Shown: one piece after another, positions 29,085 to 36,609 of the stretch
Layout: each line of letters begins with the position of its first letter
Position numbering within the stretch: the first letter of the stretch is position 1
Virus record (IMG/VR): IMGVR_UViG_3300031839_000695
Coordinates: 1-37,282 of that record
DNA from: a virus
Strand: one strand, 5' to 3'
Length of the DNA stretch: 37,282 bases
The notes under the pieces: generated by a model
Database searches by the model: none
Told to the model about the DNA's origin: nothing
What the model saw: the letters and a program-made list of their open reading frames with translations, nothing else
Made by a program: the position numbers and the translations under genes

Positions 29085-30727
29085 TAGTGTGTCTCGCTCC
29101 AGTTGTTTCCAATCTTGTACTCACCGTCCAGTGGACAGCGCAACTCTAGCGTACGTCCTGCCTCCCTTATCGCGTTACGGAACACTGCGCCCACTTGCTG
29201 CGCATACTCTTCAGGCACCTCAACCTGAAACTCGTCATGCACTTGAGCCACTAGCTTGTACGGGTAGCCGTAGCGTGCCAGCTTGTTGGTCGCAATGACC
29301 AGTGCCTTCTTCATGACGATAGCACCGGCGGATTGCAGCAGAGTGTTGAGTGCTGCGTGTTCGCTGCGTATCAGCACACGGCGCCCGTCAAGCCCCGGTA
29401 AGCTGCCCTGTAGCCCATGCTTAGCCACCTTGTTAATCAGCTTCAGGAGGGCAGGGAGGCTGTCTAGGAAGCTCTGCTTGAGCTGTGCGCCCTTGCGTGA
29501 CGACCCGCCTACAATGCTACCAATCTTGGCGTCACCGGCACCGTAGAGGAAGGCGTAGATGAACGTCTTCGCCTGCGGTCTAGTGTCCAGGCCGGCAGCT
29601 TGTTGATTGTAAGTGTGGATGTCGCCGTTAAGGATCAGGTCCGTGTACTCTGGGTCGTCCATGTAGTGGGCCAGCATGCGCAGCTCAAGGCCACTAGCGT
29701 CAATGCCGACAAGCTTGCTGCCCTCGGGCACAACGAAGCATTGGCGGTACAGAGAGTCGCTAGGAATCTGTGCCATGTTGGGTGAGCTGTGCGTCATGCG
29801 GCCCGTCACGGCACCGCACGTGTTGACACGGCCATGGATACGACCATCGTCTTGCACCGCATCAAGCCAGTTCTTAAGCATGCCGTAGCGCTTCTGAAGC
29901 GTAAGGTACTCAAGGACCAGAGCGGCTTCGGGAATGTGTTCGTTCTGCTTAAGCGTAGACTCGTCAACCTTGGGCTGTCCACTAGGCGTTGTGTCTTTCC
30001 ACACAGCACCCTTCTGGGCCAAGCGCTTCGCCACCTGCGGGCGGGAGCCTACGTTGAACACAGTTACGCTATCCTTAAGGCGCTTGCCGGTCTTCTCGGA
30101 CCAGCGCTCCTCCACGATGGGAGGGAAGACGGCCTGTAGTTCCGTCTCAATCTCCCGCATGCGCTGCTCGTGTTCGCAATAGAGATTGCAAGCAGTGGGG
30201 AAGTCGAAGGCGAAGCCATTGGCGATCTGCTGAGCCGTAGCCTTAGCAACAGCATGCTCAAGGTCACGGCACTGCTGACTGAAGCCCTGGCGATCTAGCT
30301 CTGCGACGATGTGTTCGTACACGTCCCAGTTAGCACGGCAGTCTTGCAGGCAGTAGCGGATCATGTCGTCCGTCAGGCCCTTGTCGAAGTCAGCGACATC
30401 GAACGCGTCCTTGAGTTCTTTTCCGGCCCGAAGCGCCCAAGCCTTTAGAGAATGCCCGCCTTCAGCAGGAGGGTTAAGGAGACGGCCCATGACCATGGTG
30501 TCATAGACCGTTCCGGTCCATTCCCAGCCCCACACACGGTGCAGCACAGGAAGGTCGAAGGACAGGAGGTTGTGGCCGATGATGCCATCAACGTCTTTCA
30601 GCGTTGCCGACAGCTCGGATGACGTAGCGCAGTGTACGCTGGCGTTCTGAGCGGGCAGATACACCCCAGCCATCCAGATCGTGTCGTGTGAAAGATTCGT
30701 CTCTATGTCCAACACTGCTAACTTCAT
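29084..30727 (-). CDS. polA: DNA polymerase, family A (T7-like), 547 aa
   Basis: 3'-5' exonuclease: DIET (D7, E9), GHNLLSFD (N53, D58), YCLQDC (Y125, D129). Polymerase: motif A GIDASGLELR (D343), motif B RPQAKTFIYAFLYG (R383, K387, Y391, Y395), motif C VHDE (H497-E499). The residue equivalent to E. coli Phe762 / T7 Tyr526 is tyrosine (Y391), as in T7. Short for the family (T7: 704 aa), so the thioredoxin-binding insert is probably absent. AGGAGAAAGCCGC precedes ATG30727. It is the replicative polymerase. Confidence 0.95.
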   Translation of the reverse strand: MKLAVLDIETNLSHDTIWMAGVYLPAQNASVHCATSSELSATLKDVDGIIGHNLLSFDLPVLHRVWGWEWTGTVYDTMVMGRLLNPPAEGGHSLKAWALRAGKELKDAFDVADFDKGLTDDMIRYCLQDCRANWDVYEHIVAELDRQGFSQQCRDLEHAVAKATAQQIANGFAFDFPTACNLYCEHEQRMREIETELQAVFPPIVEERWSEKTGKRLKDSVTVFNVGSRPQVAKRLAQKGAVWKDTTPSGQPKVDESTLKQNEHIPEAALVLEYLTLQKRYGMLKNWLDAVQDDGRIHGRVNTCGAVTGRMTHSSPNMAQIPSDSLYRQCFVVPEGSKLVGIDASGLELRMLAHYMDDPEYTDLILNGDIHTYNQQAAGLDTRPQAKTFIYAFLYGAGDAKIGSIVGGSSRKGAQLKQSFLDSLPALLKLINKVAKHGLQGSLPGLDGRRVLIRSEHAALNTLLQSAGAIVMKKALVIATNKLARYGYPYKLVAQVHDEFQVEVPEEYAQQVGAVFRNAIREAGRTLELRCPLDGEYKIGNNWSETH

Positions 30728-30800
30728 GCGGCTTTCTCCTAAGCCAGTTGAGTTCCTCTTCTTCCTGCAACGCGATTACATAATCACCCATTCTGCTCAT
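30588..30800 (-). CDS. Possible small gene overlapping the polymerase start
   Basis: MSRMGDYVIALQEEEELNWL, then RRKPHEV, then 43 more codons inside the polymerase gene in another frame. The first 24 or so codons fill the 69-base gap between genes, and ATG30800 overlaps the previous stop (ATGA). MGDYVIxLQEEEE resembles the start of tiny phage proteins. Codon and residue content after the overlap look like a shadow, so either a real overlapping gene or a decayed one. Low confidence. Confidence 0.35.
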   Translation of the reverse strand: MSRMGDYVIALQEEEELNWLRRKPHEVSSVGHRDESFTRHDLDGWGVSARSERQRTLRYVIRAVGNAERR

Positions 30801-31060
30801 ACGACTAGCCTATATTCGTAAAGGAACCCTTTTACATGACGCCTCTCTACAACATAGCTTCCAAACTTTGGCATCCGTAAGTTACGCAAGCATGCCGAAG
30901 CGCCTGAACCAGTCATGTTTACTTTTTTGGAAAGCCACTCAAGAGTGCGCCACTCTCCGTCTTTCATGGCATCATATATTTTTTGATGAGAGCCTTTAAG
31001 CTGTCTTCCTTCAATGTCGTAAGCGACTGGAAACATATCTACTTGCTCCATTCTGCTCAT
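30797..31060 (-). CDS. Winged-helix DNA-binding protein, 87 aa
   Basis: MSRMEQVDMFPVAYDIEGRQ, then LKGSHQKIYDAMKDGEWRTLEWLSKKVNMTGSGASACLRNLRMPKFGSYVVERRHVKGFLYEYRL. The pattern I...M.DGEWRTL..L...........S..LRxLR...FG...VERR...G...EYRL is a common phage winged helix: three helices and a beta wing. It may regulate the promoter family or bind the origin. Expressed from P5 behind a structured leader, with AAGGAGCAACGTT before the ATG. Confidence 0.75.
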   Translation of the reverse strand: MSRMEQVDMFPVAYDIEGRQLKGSHQKIYDAMKDGEWRTLEWLSKKVNMTGSGASACLRNLRMPKFGSYVVERRHVKGFLYEYRLVV

Positions 31061-31078
31061 AACGTTGCTCCTTTATGC

Positions 31079-31145
31079 TAGCGTTACGTAAGCGCTACGG
31101 CCTAACTAATATTGGTATTGCTGTATTAGGTTTGCCGTAACGCTA
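31079..31145 (-). promoter_or_regulatory. Structured leader upstream of the winged-helix gene
   Basis: Perfect inverted repeats: TAGCGTTAC (31079-31087) with GTAACGCTA (31137-31145), and inside them CTAATA (31106-31111) with TATTAG (31124-31129). ACGGC (31097-31101) can also pair with GCCGT (31134-31138), which competes with the outer stem. The leader of about 90 bases between P5 and ATG31060 may autoregulate the gene or bind its own protein. Confidence 0.5.
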
Positions 31146-31157
31146 CATAACGGTTTT

Positions 31158-31187
31158 ATCTTACCATACGGAGCGGGGGTGTGTCAA
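31158..31187 (-). promoter_or_regulatory. Promoter of the winged-helix/polymerase group (P5)
   Basis: On the minus strand TTGACA (31187-31182), 18 bases, then TAAGAT (31163-31158) in TATGGTAAGATAAA. The -35 box overlaps the last codons of the RNR gene. Spacer is one base longer than in the other members. Confidence 0.8.
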
Positions 31188-33097
31188 GCCCCAGAGCCTA
31201 CAACTTCACAGACACCGCCAGTGCAAGCCAGCTCTTGGCTACCCGTGGTGGTGTCGCCCCGCTCAAAGGCAGGCAGAGAAGCCCAGTCGATCTCAGGCAT
31301 CTTAGACGACAGGGACTTGTACTCCTGCTCCGTAAGCTCCTGATACGGCGCCTGACGGTACGTGCCGTTGTCGTAGGGCAGCAGAGAGATACCAGACATG
31401 ATGTCCCAGTTGTCCCAAATCCACTGGCATACAGAAAAGAACTCGTCTTCCTTGTAGTACACCGTGATGGACGGCTTGTGCTCACACCAGTGTAGCTGAT
31501 ACTGCTTCCACACTTCAAGCTGCCCGATAGCGCCCACATCATTGCGGAAGATGGAGGTCTTTGGTGCTTCAATCGGGAAGCTGAACACGGTGGTGGTGTC
31601 GGGCTTCATGACGCACGGCTCATACGGTACGCCCTGGTCCCGCAGGAAGTCCGTCATGGGGTCCTTGTTGTCCTGCCGTACGGTGCGTACGTAGTACCGC
31701 GAGTAGTTGGGGTGAATGCCTGAAGCGCACAGCGCAAGCTGGCTCACCGTACCGCTAGGCTTGACGCACGTGATGGCCGCAGCAGGGTTGATGCCAAGGC
31801 TCTCCGCCCACTGCTTGTTCACGTTGACGGCCCGCTCACGCATGACAGTCAGCCACTCTTCAAGCTTCTTGTTCCCCTTGCTGCCGTTAAGCACAGGGTG
31901 GTCCATGAGGCCCGTCAAGCTGACGCCAAGCAGCGCCTCCTCCTCGCAGTTCTTCTTCCACACAGAGCGGAGGTAGCGGAAGTTGGTGAGCGTAGCTTGC
32001 AGCGTACCAAAAGCCGTAGCCACCTCCACCTTCTCCAGCAGTTGGTCAAGCGTATCGGTGGACCGCACGATCACTTCGCTCAGGTTGCAGAACTCAGCGG
32101 GGCGCAGGAGGATTTCGCTGCACGGATTACACCCAAAGGCGGCGGTGTTATCCCGCCGTCCGTTACGCCCTGCAATGTTGCGTGCTGCTTCCCGTGAGAA
32201 GATGCCACGCTCACCAGAGTAGCTCTCGTACAACGCCTTCATCTCGCTCATGAAGAACGGGAAATCAGGCTTCTCGTCGTACACTGCGCTGTTGTTAGCG
32301 AGGGCACGCTGGCCGTTACGCTCCCACCACTGCCCAGACTTAGCGGCCTGCATGCGGTCAGACACAGGGCTTGACAGGCTGATAAGGGCAGAGCGCCGCA
32401 CACCGCCCACCACCACGATCTCAGCGATCTTACAGCAGATGTCATGGCACTCTAGGTCGGTGAGCTTGCGGCCCGCAGCACCCTTGAACACGTCCACAAG
32501 GAAGCGGTGCAGGTCTTCCAGCGGCTCCGGCCCAGACGCCCTGCCGCCAAAGGTCTTGAGGCGTGCGCCAGCGGGGCGTACCTGGGAGTAGTCAAGCTTG
32601 GGCACCTCGCCAGCGTAGAGCATGGCGATTAGCTGCCGCGTACTCTTAGCCCAGCCGATCTTGCTGTCCGCTACGACAATCGTGGTGTCCGTGCTGTCAA
32701 ACTCTTCGGCCACGATGGGCAGCTTCTTGACTTCCTCACGCTCCACGCTGAAGCCTACGCCCGTTCCGCAGAGCAGGATGTACATAAGCTCGTCGAAAGC
32801 TTTCGGGTCGTTGATGGCAAGGTAGGCGCAGTTGAAGCCGGCTACGTTGTCACGGTCCAGCGCAGGGCCAGCCGTCATGAGGGCGCGCATGCTCGGCACT
32901 ACGTCAAGGTCATGGATGGCTTTCTTGAAGCGCTTGACTTCATTGCCACCGATCATGCCCTTGTCTTTCCAGTAGTTGACGTAGCGGTTAACCGTCTCGT
33001 CCCACGTCTCGCGCCGCTGCTCGTCCTCCAGCCAGCGAGCGTACCGACTCGCATGAATGAAGGCGCTGTAGCTTGGGTTGCTTGTTGGAATCATCAT
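31184..33097 (-). CDS. nrdJ: Class II (adenosylcobalamin-dependent) ribonucleotide reductase, 637 aa
   Basis: Resembles the monomeric class II enzyme of Lactobacillus leichmannii (739 aa). Key residues align by spacing: C90 (FNCAYL, for C119), N324/C326/E328 (NPCSE, for N406, C408, E410), C337 (EFCNLS, for C419), and a C-terminal CTGGVC pair (for C731/C736). PSGTVSQLALCASG also fits. It makes deoxynucleotides from ribonucleotides with a thiyl radical generated by B12, so the infected cell must hold cobalamin. AGGGAGTAG precedes ATG33097; MI at 33094 is an alternative start. Confidence 0.93.
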   Translation of the reverse strand: MMIPTSNPSYSAFIHASRYARWLEDEQRRETWDETVNRYVNYWKDKGMIGGNEVKRFKKAIHDLDVVPSMRALMTAGPALDRDNVAGFNCAYLAINDPKAFDELMYILLCGTGVGFSVEREEVKKLPIVAEEFDSTDTTIVVADSKIGWAKSTRQLIAMLYAGEVPKLDYSQVRPAGARLKTFGGRASGPEPLEDLHRFLVDVFKGAAGRKLTDLECHDICCKIAEIVVVGGVRRSALISLSSPVSDRMQAAKSGQWWERNGQRALANNSAVYDEKPDFPFFMSEMKALYESYSGERGIFSREAARNIAGRNGRRDNTAAFGCNPCSEILLRPAEFCNLSEVIVRSTDTLDQLLEKVEVATAFGTLQATLTNFRYLRSVWKKNCEEEALLGVSLTGLMDHPVLNGSKGNKKLEEWLTVMRERAVNVNKQWAESLGINPAAAITCVKPSGTVSQLALCASGIHPNYSRYYVRTVRQDNKDPMTDFLRDQGVPYEPCVMKPDTTTVFSFPIEAPKTSIFRNDVGAIGQLEVWKQYQLHWCEHKPSITVYYKEDEFFSVCQWIWDNWDIMSGISLLPYDNGTYRQAPYQELTEQEYKSLSSKMPEIDWASLPAFERGDTTTGSQELACTGGVCEVVGSGA

Positions 33098-33209
33098 CTA
33101 CTCCCTTGTTGAAATACATACGTTCTAGTTTATCAAGCTTCTTAGACACTTGGTCTAGTAATCTTTCCAGCTCCTCGACACGAAGCGCTGAGGCTGAGCG
33201 GGGACGCAT
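32988..33209 (-). CDS. Small coiled-coil protein overlapping the RNR start
   Basis: MRPRSASALRVEELERLLDQ, then VSKKLDKLERMYFNKGVDDD: a clear basic N-terminus and heptad pattern in the 112 bases upstream of RNR, followed by 36 codons in another frame inside RNR. GGAGGAATTAGG before ATG33209 is a strong ribosome-binding site. It also overlaps the end of the DUF1289 gene. The first half looks real; the second half may be tolerated read-through. Confidence 0.5.
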   Translation of the reverse strand: MRPRSASALRVEELERLLDQVSKKLDKLERMYFNKGVDDDSNKQPKLQRLHSCESVRSLAGGRAAARDVGRDG

Positions 33210-33343
33210 CCTAATTCCTCCATAATTTGTTCACGTTCTGCGTCAGTGTAGCGACGCCACATGACAATCTGCTGTTTGGTTCTACCACAGCCAGTGCACA
33301 CGCCCCCCTCCAGCTCACACTCGCTGCGACACGGTGACTTCAT
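33155..33343 (-). CDS. DUF1289-like cysteine-rich protein, 62 aa
   Basis: MKSPCRSECELEGGVCTGCG, then RTKQQIVMWRRYTDAEREQIMEELG. C5, C9, C16, C19 in SPC...C......C.GCGRT...I..W...T..E...I are the DUF1289 signature (predicted Fe-S or metal-binding small proteins, common in Proteobacteria and their phages). Starts at ATG33343 with AAGGATGCGAGT. Its presence points to a proteobacterial host. Function unknown. Confidence 0.8.
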   Translation of the reverse strand: MKSPCRSECELEGGVCTGCGRTKQQIVMWRRYTDAEREQIMEELGCVPAQPQRFVSRSWKDY

Positions 33344-33353
33344 ACTCGCATCC

Positions 33354-33671
33354 TTACGCTATTACGTATTTAAAAATAAAGTCTTTAATGTCTTTGCTTC
33401 TATACCAAGTAGAGCCTCCTTTATGTCGCCACCTTCCCGTGGTTGCAGCATAATAAATCCTATCGTTTACTAAAAAGGTGGCATTCCCTCTATAATCATA
33501 ATCAATGCTGTGGTATTGAAAGGCGTATTCAGCTTCAAGAATCCTCACCTCGGTCGGCCTGGGCGCATTGTTCATTCTATCAATACGCATCCACTCATCC
33601 GTGGCGCGCTCATGCTCTATCTTTGCTTCTTCAATGGCCTTCTCAAGCTCCTTCAAAGATTCAGCACTCAT
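33354..33671 (-). CDS. Hypothetical protein, 105 aa
   Basis: N-terminal coiled coil (MSAESLKELEKAIEEAKIEH, ERATDEWMRIDRM), then a beta-rich C-terminal module AEYAFQYHSIDYDYRGNATFLVNDRIYYAATTGRWRHKGGSTWYRSKDIKDFIFKYVI. The WR.KG...WYRSKD..DF...YV motif recalls small phage proteins of unknown role. The ATG overlaps the primase-helicase stop (ATGA), so they are coupled. No function assigned. Confidence 0.68.
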   Translation of the reverse strand: MSAESLKELEKAIEEAKIEHERATDEWMRIDRMNNAPRPTEVRILEAEYAFQYHSIDYDYRGNATFLVNDRIYYAATTGRWRHKGGSTWYRSKDIKDFIFKYVIA

Positions 33672-35317
33672 AGCGCTTCCTCCTCAGGCGGCGTGTGTTC
33701 CGTAAGCCGTCCCGTCTCCATATTGTAGAGCAGGTGTCCGGCTGGTCCGGTGATGCCACTGAAGCGGTTCTTCAACACGCGGATGTGCGTGGTGTTGCGT
33801 TCAGTTACATTCTCAGCTTGGCCGTTACGCTCCAAGCCGATTACGAAGTCGCTGAGCTGGGCGATAGACGCACTGCCGCGCAGTTGCGCGACGGACGTAG
33901 CGGCCCCTTCCTCGTGGCCCTTACCGTCGGGGCGCTTGAGGTGTGACACAGCGAACAGCACAATGCCCGTGTCCTGGGTTAGCGTCCGCAGCTTAGTCAT
34001 GATCTCGTCAAGGGCTTTGCGTTCGTCGCCCTGCTGACCAGCGGACACTAAGATTGAGATGTGGTCTAGCACAATGACATTGCAGTCCAGCGCCTTGGCT
34101 AGGAAGCGTACACGGGACACCACATCATCAACGCTAGCGCCAATGTCAAAGCCAGCGTCCATGATGAACAGCCTGTCGTCCCCATACACACGTTCAAAGG
34201 AATCACAATACTCCTGAGAGCCGCGCGTTACGGTGCTGATGGGTAGGTGTAGCGGGGTGCTTAGGTCCACGCTCATGAAGCCTTCAGCGGTACGCTCGAC
34301 GCTCTCCTCCATGAACAGACAGCCGATGCGGTTGCTCGTGGTGTTCTTGATGTGCATCACGATCTCACGCAAGATGCTGGACTTACCCAGCCCGCTGCCT
34401 GCAGCGATGGTGACAAGCTCCGTGGGGCGGAAGCCATAGGTTAGTTCATTCAGCTTAGTCCACGGGTAGTCGCCAAGTCTGTGCGGACGGGGCGCTAGAA
34501 GCCGATCAAGCAGCTCTTCCTTGGACAGCACACCCTTAGGCGTGTAGAGCGAAGCGCTCCAGTACGCGTCCGTGAAGTCCTTCTGGCGCCCTGCCTTCAG
34601 GTAGTCGCACGCGTCCTTGCCGATGCGTGGGTCTAGCTTCATGACACGCAGCTTGCCAGCGAATACTTCCGCTGCCTTTTCGACTCCTTCACGGCCCGCG
34701 TCGTCAGCGTCAAAGCACAGAATGATTTCTTCAAAGCCGTCAAGAAACTTGTACGCTGCCTTGAAGTCTTTGCCTGCAGCGCCAGCGCCGTTCTTGAGAG
34801 ACACGACAGCAGCCTTCCCATCGAACATTTGGTTAGCCGCTACGGCGTCAAGCTCACCCTCAGTGACCACAATGCGGCGTTGGTTGTGGTTACCGTAACG
34901 CTGCTGCCCGAAGAGGCCGGCGTCTGTCGTATTGCCAACAGTCGCAAAGCCCTTTTCGGTAAGTCGGCGCACCTTAAACCCTATAGGCTCTGAAGACTCG
35001 TCAGAGAAGTAGGGGTAGTAGTGCTTATCGCTATCGACCACAACGCCATAGTGCTTTGTGTATGTTGACGTAATGTTGCGTTCTGGGATGCTGGTTGCAG
35101 GCGCTGCGGCCCACTTAGCAATCAAGCGCTCCAGCTCTGCGTCCTTCGTTAGACTAACCTCCATTATCCGCTCCTGTGGTTTGCGGGTGGCTGGTGTGTA
35201 TGTGTAGCAGGAGAAGCAGAAGTAGGTACCGTTATCGTACTCTGCGTTGGCGTCGCTGCTTCCGCACGACTCACATGCTGTGTGTCTTACGAAACTAGCT
35301 TTCGTCTGTTGAAGCAT
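33668..35317 (-). CDS. Primase-helicase (T7 gp4-like), 549 aa
   Basis: Zinc-binding primase domain CESC...CFSC (C15, C18, C34, C37); Toprim centre TEGELD (E153) and CFDADD (D203, D205); hexameric helicase with Walker A AGSGLGKSS (307-314) and Walker B VIVLDHIS (D418), HLKRPDGKGHEEGAATSVAQLRGSA. It unwinds the fork and primes lagging-strand synthesis for the family A polymerase. Length close to T7 gp4A (566). An internal start at M52 with its own ribosome-binding site may yield a short helicase form. GGAGGACGCA precedes ATG35317. Confidence 0.95.
   Translation of the reverse strand: MLQQTKASFVRHTACESCGSSDANAEYDNGTYFCFSCYTYTPATRKPQERIMEVSLTKDAELERLIAKWAAAPATSIPERNITSTYTKHYGVVVDSDKHYYPYFSDESSEPIGFKVRRLTEKGFATVGNTTDAGLFGQQRYGNHNQRRIVVTEGELDAVAANQMFDGKAAVVSLKNGAGAAGKDFKAAYKFLDGFEEIILCFDADDAGREGVEKAAEVFAGKLRVMKLDPRIGKDACDYLKAGRQKDFTDAYWSASLYTPKGVLSKEELLDRLLAPRPHRLGDYPWTKLNELTYGFRPTELVTIAAGSGLGKSSILREIVMHIKNTTSNRIGCLFMEESVERTAEGFMSVDLSTPLHLPISTVTRGSQEYCDSFERVYGDDRLFIMDAGFDIGASVDDVVSRVRFLAKALDCNVIVLDHISILVSAGQQGDERKALDEIMTKLRTLTQDTGIVLFAVSHLKRPDGKGHEEGAATSVAQLRGSASIAQLSDFVIGLERNGQAENVTERNTTHIRVLKNRFSGITGPAGHLLYNMETGRLTEHTPPEEEAL
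35162..35175 (-). promoter_or_regulatory. Internal ribosome-binding site and start in primase-helicase (M52)
   Basis: AGGAG (35175-35171), six bases, then ATG (35164-35162), in frame at residue 52, right behind the zinc-binding domain. This copies the logic of T7 gene 4, where internal initiation yields the zinc-less 4B helicase. The alternative product would be 498 aa. Confidence 0.65.
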
Positions 35318-35341
35318 TGCGTCCTCCGTAAAGGGCCTAAT

Positions 35342-35370
35342 ATCTTACCATATTTTTCGGTGAAAGTCAA
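35342..35370 (-). promoter_or_regulatory. Promoter of the primase-helicase group (P6)
   Basis: On the minus strand TTGACT (35370-35365), 17 bases, TAAGAT (35347-35342) in TATGGTAAGATATT. The -35 box contains the TGA stop of the preceding small gene. The predicted start is only about 17 bases before ATG35317, so the leader is very short. Confidence 0.85.
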
Positions 35371-35540
35371 TGGTCTATCATGGACAAAAGTAGATTCATC
35401 ACATTCTCTCCATATTCTTTGGCGATGTCTCGCATTGCAATGTCGGTGTCTGTCTCCGGGTTTGACAGGTAGTAGTACAGCTCCTCCAGCTCCGGGCGCG
35501 TGATGTCCCGGTAGTGATCAGTCTTCGTACGGTTCGGCAT
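35367..35540 (-). CDS. Small hypothetical protein, 57 aa
   Basis: MPNRTKTDHYRDITRPELEE, then LYYYLSNPETDTDIAMRDIAKEYGENVMNLLLSMIDH. Helical, acidic, with GAGGACAGCGTAG before ATG35540. It overlaps the preceding gene by 23 bases and its stop lies inside the P6 -35 box, so it exactly fills the gap. No family recognised. Confidence 0.65.
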   Translation of the reverse strand: MPNRTKTDHYRDITRPELEELYYYLSNPETDTDIAMRDIAKEYGENVMNLLLSMIDH

Positions 35541-35916
35541 CTACGCTGTCCTCGGGGTCAGTTTCCATGAAGAAGTCAAGCTCCCTGCGAACCCTTAAGG
35601 GTCCATCTCCTGGCATGTAGGTGTCGTCGCCGTCAACTGTGTCGAAGTTGCCGTAGGTGCGGGACAGCAGGCCGGTGCGTGCTTCGGTGCGCACGTCGAT
35701 CAAGTCCCATGAATTGTAGCCGCTGTCCATCTGCTGCTCCAAGTCTCGCATTGCGGACTCTCGGTCACGCCTTGCTTCACGTTCAATGTTGTGCTGCCGG
35801 TACTGCTCCGGCGTTATGGCTTCGGTCACGCCGCCCCTCGCCGTGTACTCTGCTACGTCTGCAGCGAGCCGGCGGCGCAGTATCTCCTTCTCCTTAATCG
35901 GTGTGTGTATCGTCAC
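35518..35916 (-). CDS. Hypothetical acidic protein, 132 aa
   Basis: GTG start at 35916 (GGGGATTCTTGA in front). MTIHTPIKEKEILRRRLAAD begins a helical N-terminal half rich in Arg and Glu (EREARRDRESAMRDLEQQM), then comes an acidic region ending TDPEDSVDAEPYED. No catalytic motif or known family. The acidic tail is typical of phage proteins that contact host polymerase or nucleases, but this is a guess. Overlaps both neighbours by about 23 bases. Confidence 0.6.
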   Translation of the reverse strand: MTIHTPIKEKEILRRRLAADVAEYTARGGVTEAITPEQYRQHNIEREARRDRESAMRDLEQQMDSGYNSWDLIDVRTEARTGLLSRTYGNFDTVDGDDTYMPGDGPLRVRRELDFFMETDPEDSVDAEPYED

Positions 35917-36142
35917 TCAAGAATCCCCCGTAGCGGTTGTCGCGCAGCCATGCGGCATGTTCCTCTGCTTCCATGTAGTCTCCCAGTACGGTTTCAATGG
36001 CCCGCAAAACAGTTACGTCCTCCGGGTACACATAAAAACTAACCATTAAGTTGTAATAATCTTGAAGCTCTGCCACTACGATCTCCGCAGCGAACTCGTG
36101 CATGGCTTCCGTGAGTACGCCAGACAGCTTTTCAGTTAGCAT
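35894..36142 (-). CDS. Hypothetical protein, 82 aa
   Basis: MLTEKLSGVLTEAMHEFAAE, then IVVAELQDYYNLMVSFYVYPEDVTVLRAIETVLGDYMEAEEHAAWLRDNRYGGFL. Mostly helical and acidic, no membrane segment. It overlaps the upstream gene by 11 bases and the downstream gene by 23. No family recognised. Confidence 0.6.
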   Translation of the reverse strand: MLTEKLSGVLTEAMHEFAAEIVVAELQDYYNLMVSFYVYPEDVTVLRAIETVLGDYMEAEEHAAWLRDNRYGGFLSDDTHTD

Positions 36143-36446
36143 CTTGCGCTTCCCTCCCCTTTGCTTTTGCGATGGCAGCCAAAGCTATCTTCAACGCTTC
36201 GGAGCCGAGTGCAGCAATTTCTTTGAACTCATAGATGCGCCCCGGCTCAAACAGACCGACTATTTTCTCCAATGCCTCCAGCAACTCCGGCGCCGCAGCG
36301 ATGAGATAGGCGTCAGCTATGTTATCAATTACGCCGCAGTCTACGCCAAGGTATTCAGCGACGTAGTAGACAGATTCCGGCGCGAGAATGTCAAAGCCCG
36401 CTACACGTTCCTCAAAAATCCAAGGTCCCGGTGTGCGCTTACTCAT
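36132..36446 (-). CDS. Conserved phage protein with TPGPW...LIAAAPELLEALE motif, 104 aa
   Basis: MSKRTPGPWIFEERVAGFDI, then ...GVIDNIADAYLIAAAPELLEALEKIV. The TPGPW start and A.LIAAAPELLEALE helix are a very common signature of small phage proteins of unknown role, found throughout tailed phages. I prefer ATG36446 to the longer frame because the family begins there and it overlaps the preceding stop (ATGAGTAA). Probably an early accessory gene. Confidence 0.78.
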   Translation of the reverse strand: MSKRTPGPWIFEERVAGFDILAPESVYYVAEYLGVDCGVIDNIADAYLIAAAPELLEALEKIVGLFEPGRIYEFKEIAALGSEALKIALAAIAKAKGREAQDAN

Positions 36447-36609
36447 GTTCTTCCTCCGCAGCCTCAAGTCCCACCTCTATGGCACGCAGCACGCCCAAGC
36501 TAAGGAACGCATGGGCCGCTTCGCTGTCCATATCAAGCACTACCGTAGCGCTGCCGTCTTCGTTCTCCACTATGTCAATCACTTCGACGTGAAACTTTTT
36601 AGCTTCCAT
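36439..36609 (-). CDS. Small conserved-type phage protein, 56 aa
   Basis: MEAKKFHVEVIDIVENEDGS, then ATVVLDMDSEAAHAFLSLGVLRAIEVGLEAAEEEHE. The strand-strand-helix plan with NEDGSATV..DMD.E....L..G...AI..G resembles a widespread short phage protein. GGAGGAGCAGTG precedes ATG36609, and the start overlaps the previous stop as TGATG. Function unknown. Confidence 0.7.
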   Translation of the reverse strand: MEAKKFHVEVIDIVENEDGSATVVLDMDSEAAHAFLSLGVLRAIEVGLEAAEEEHE

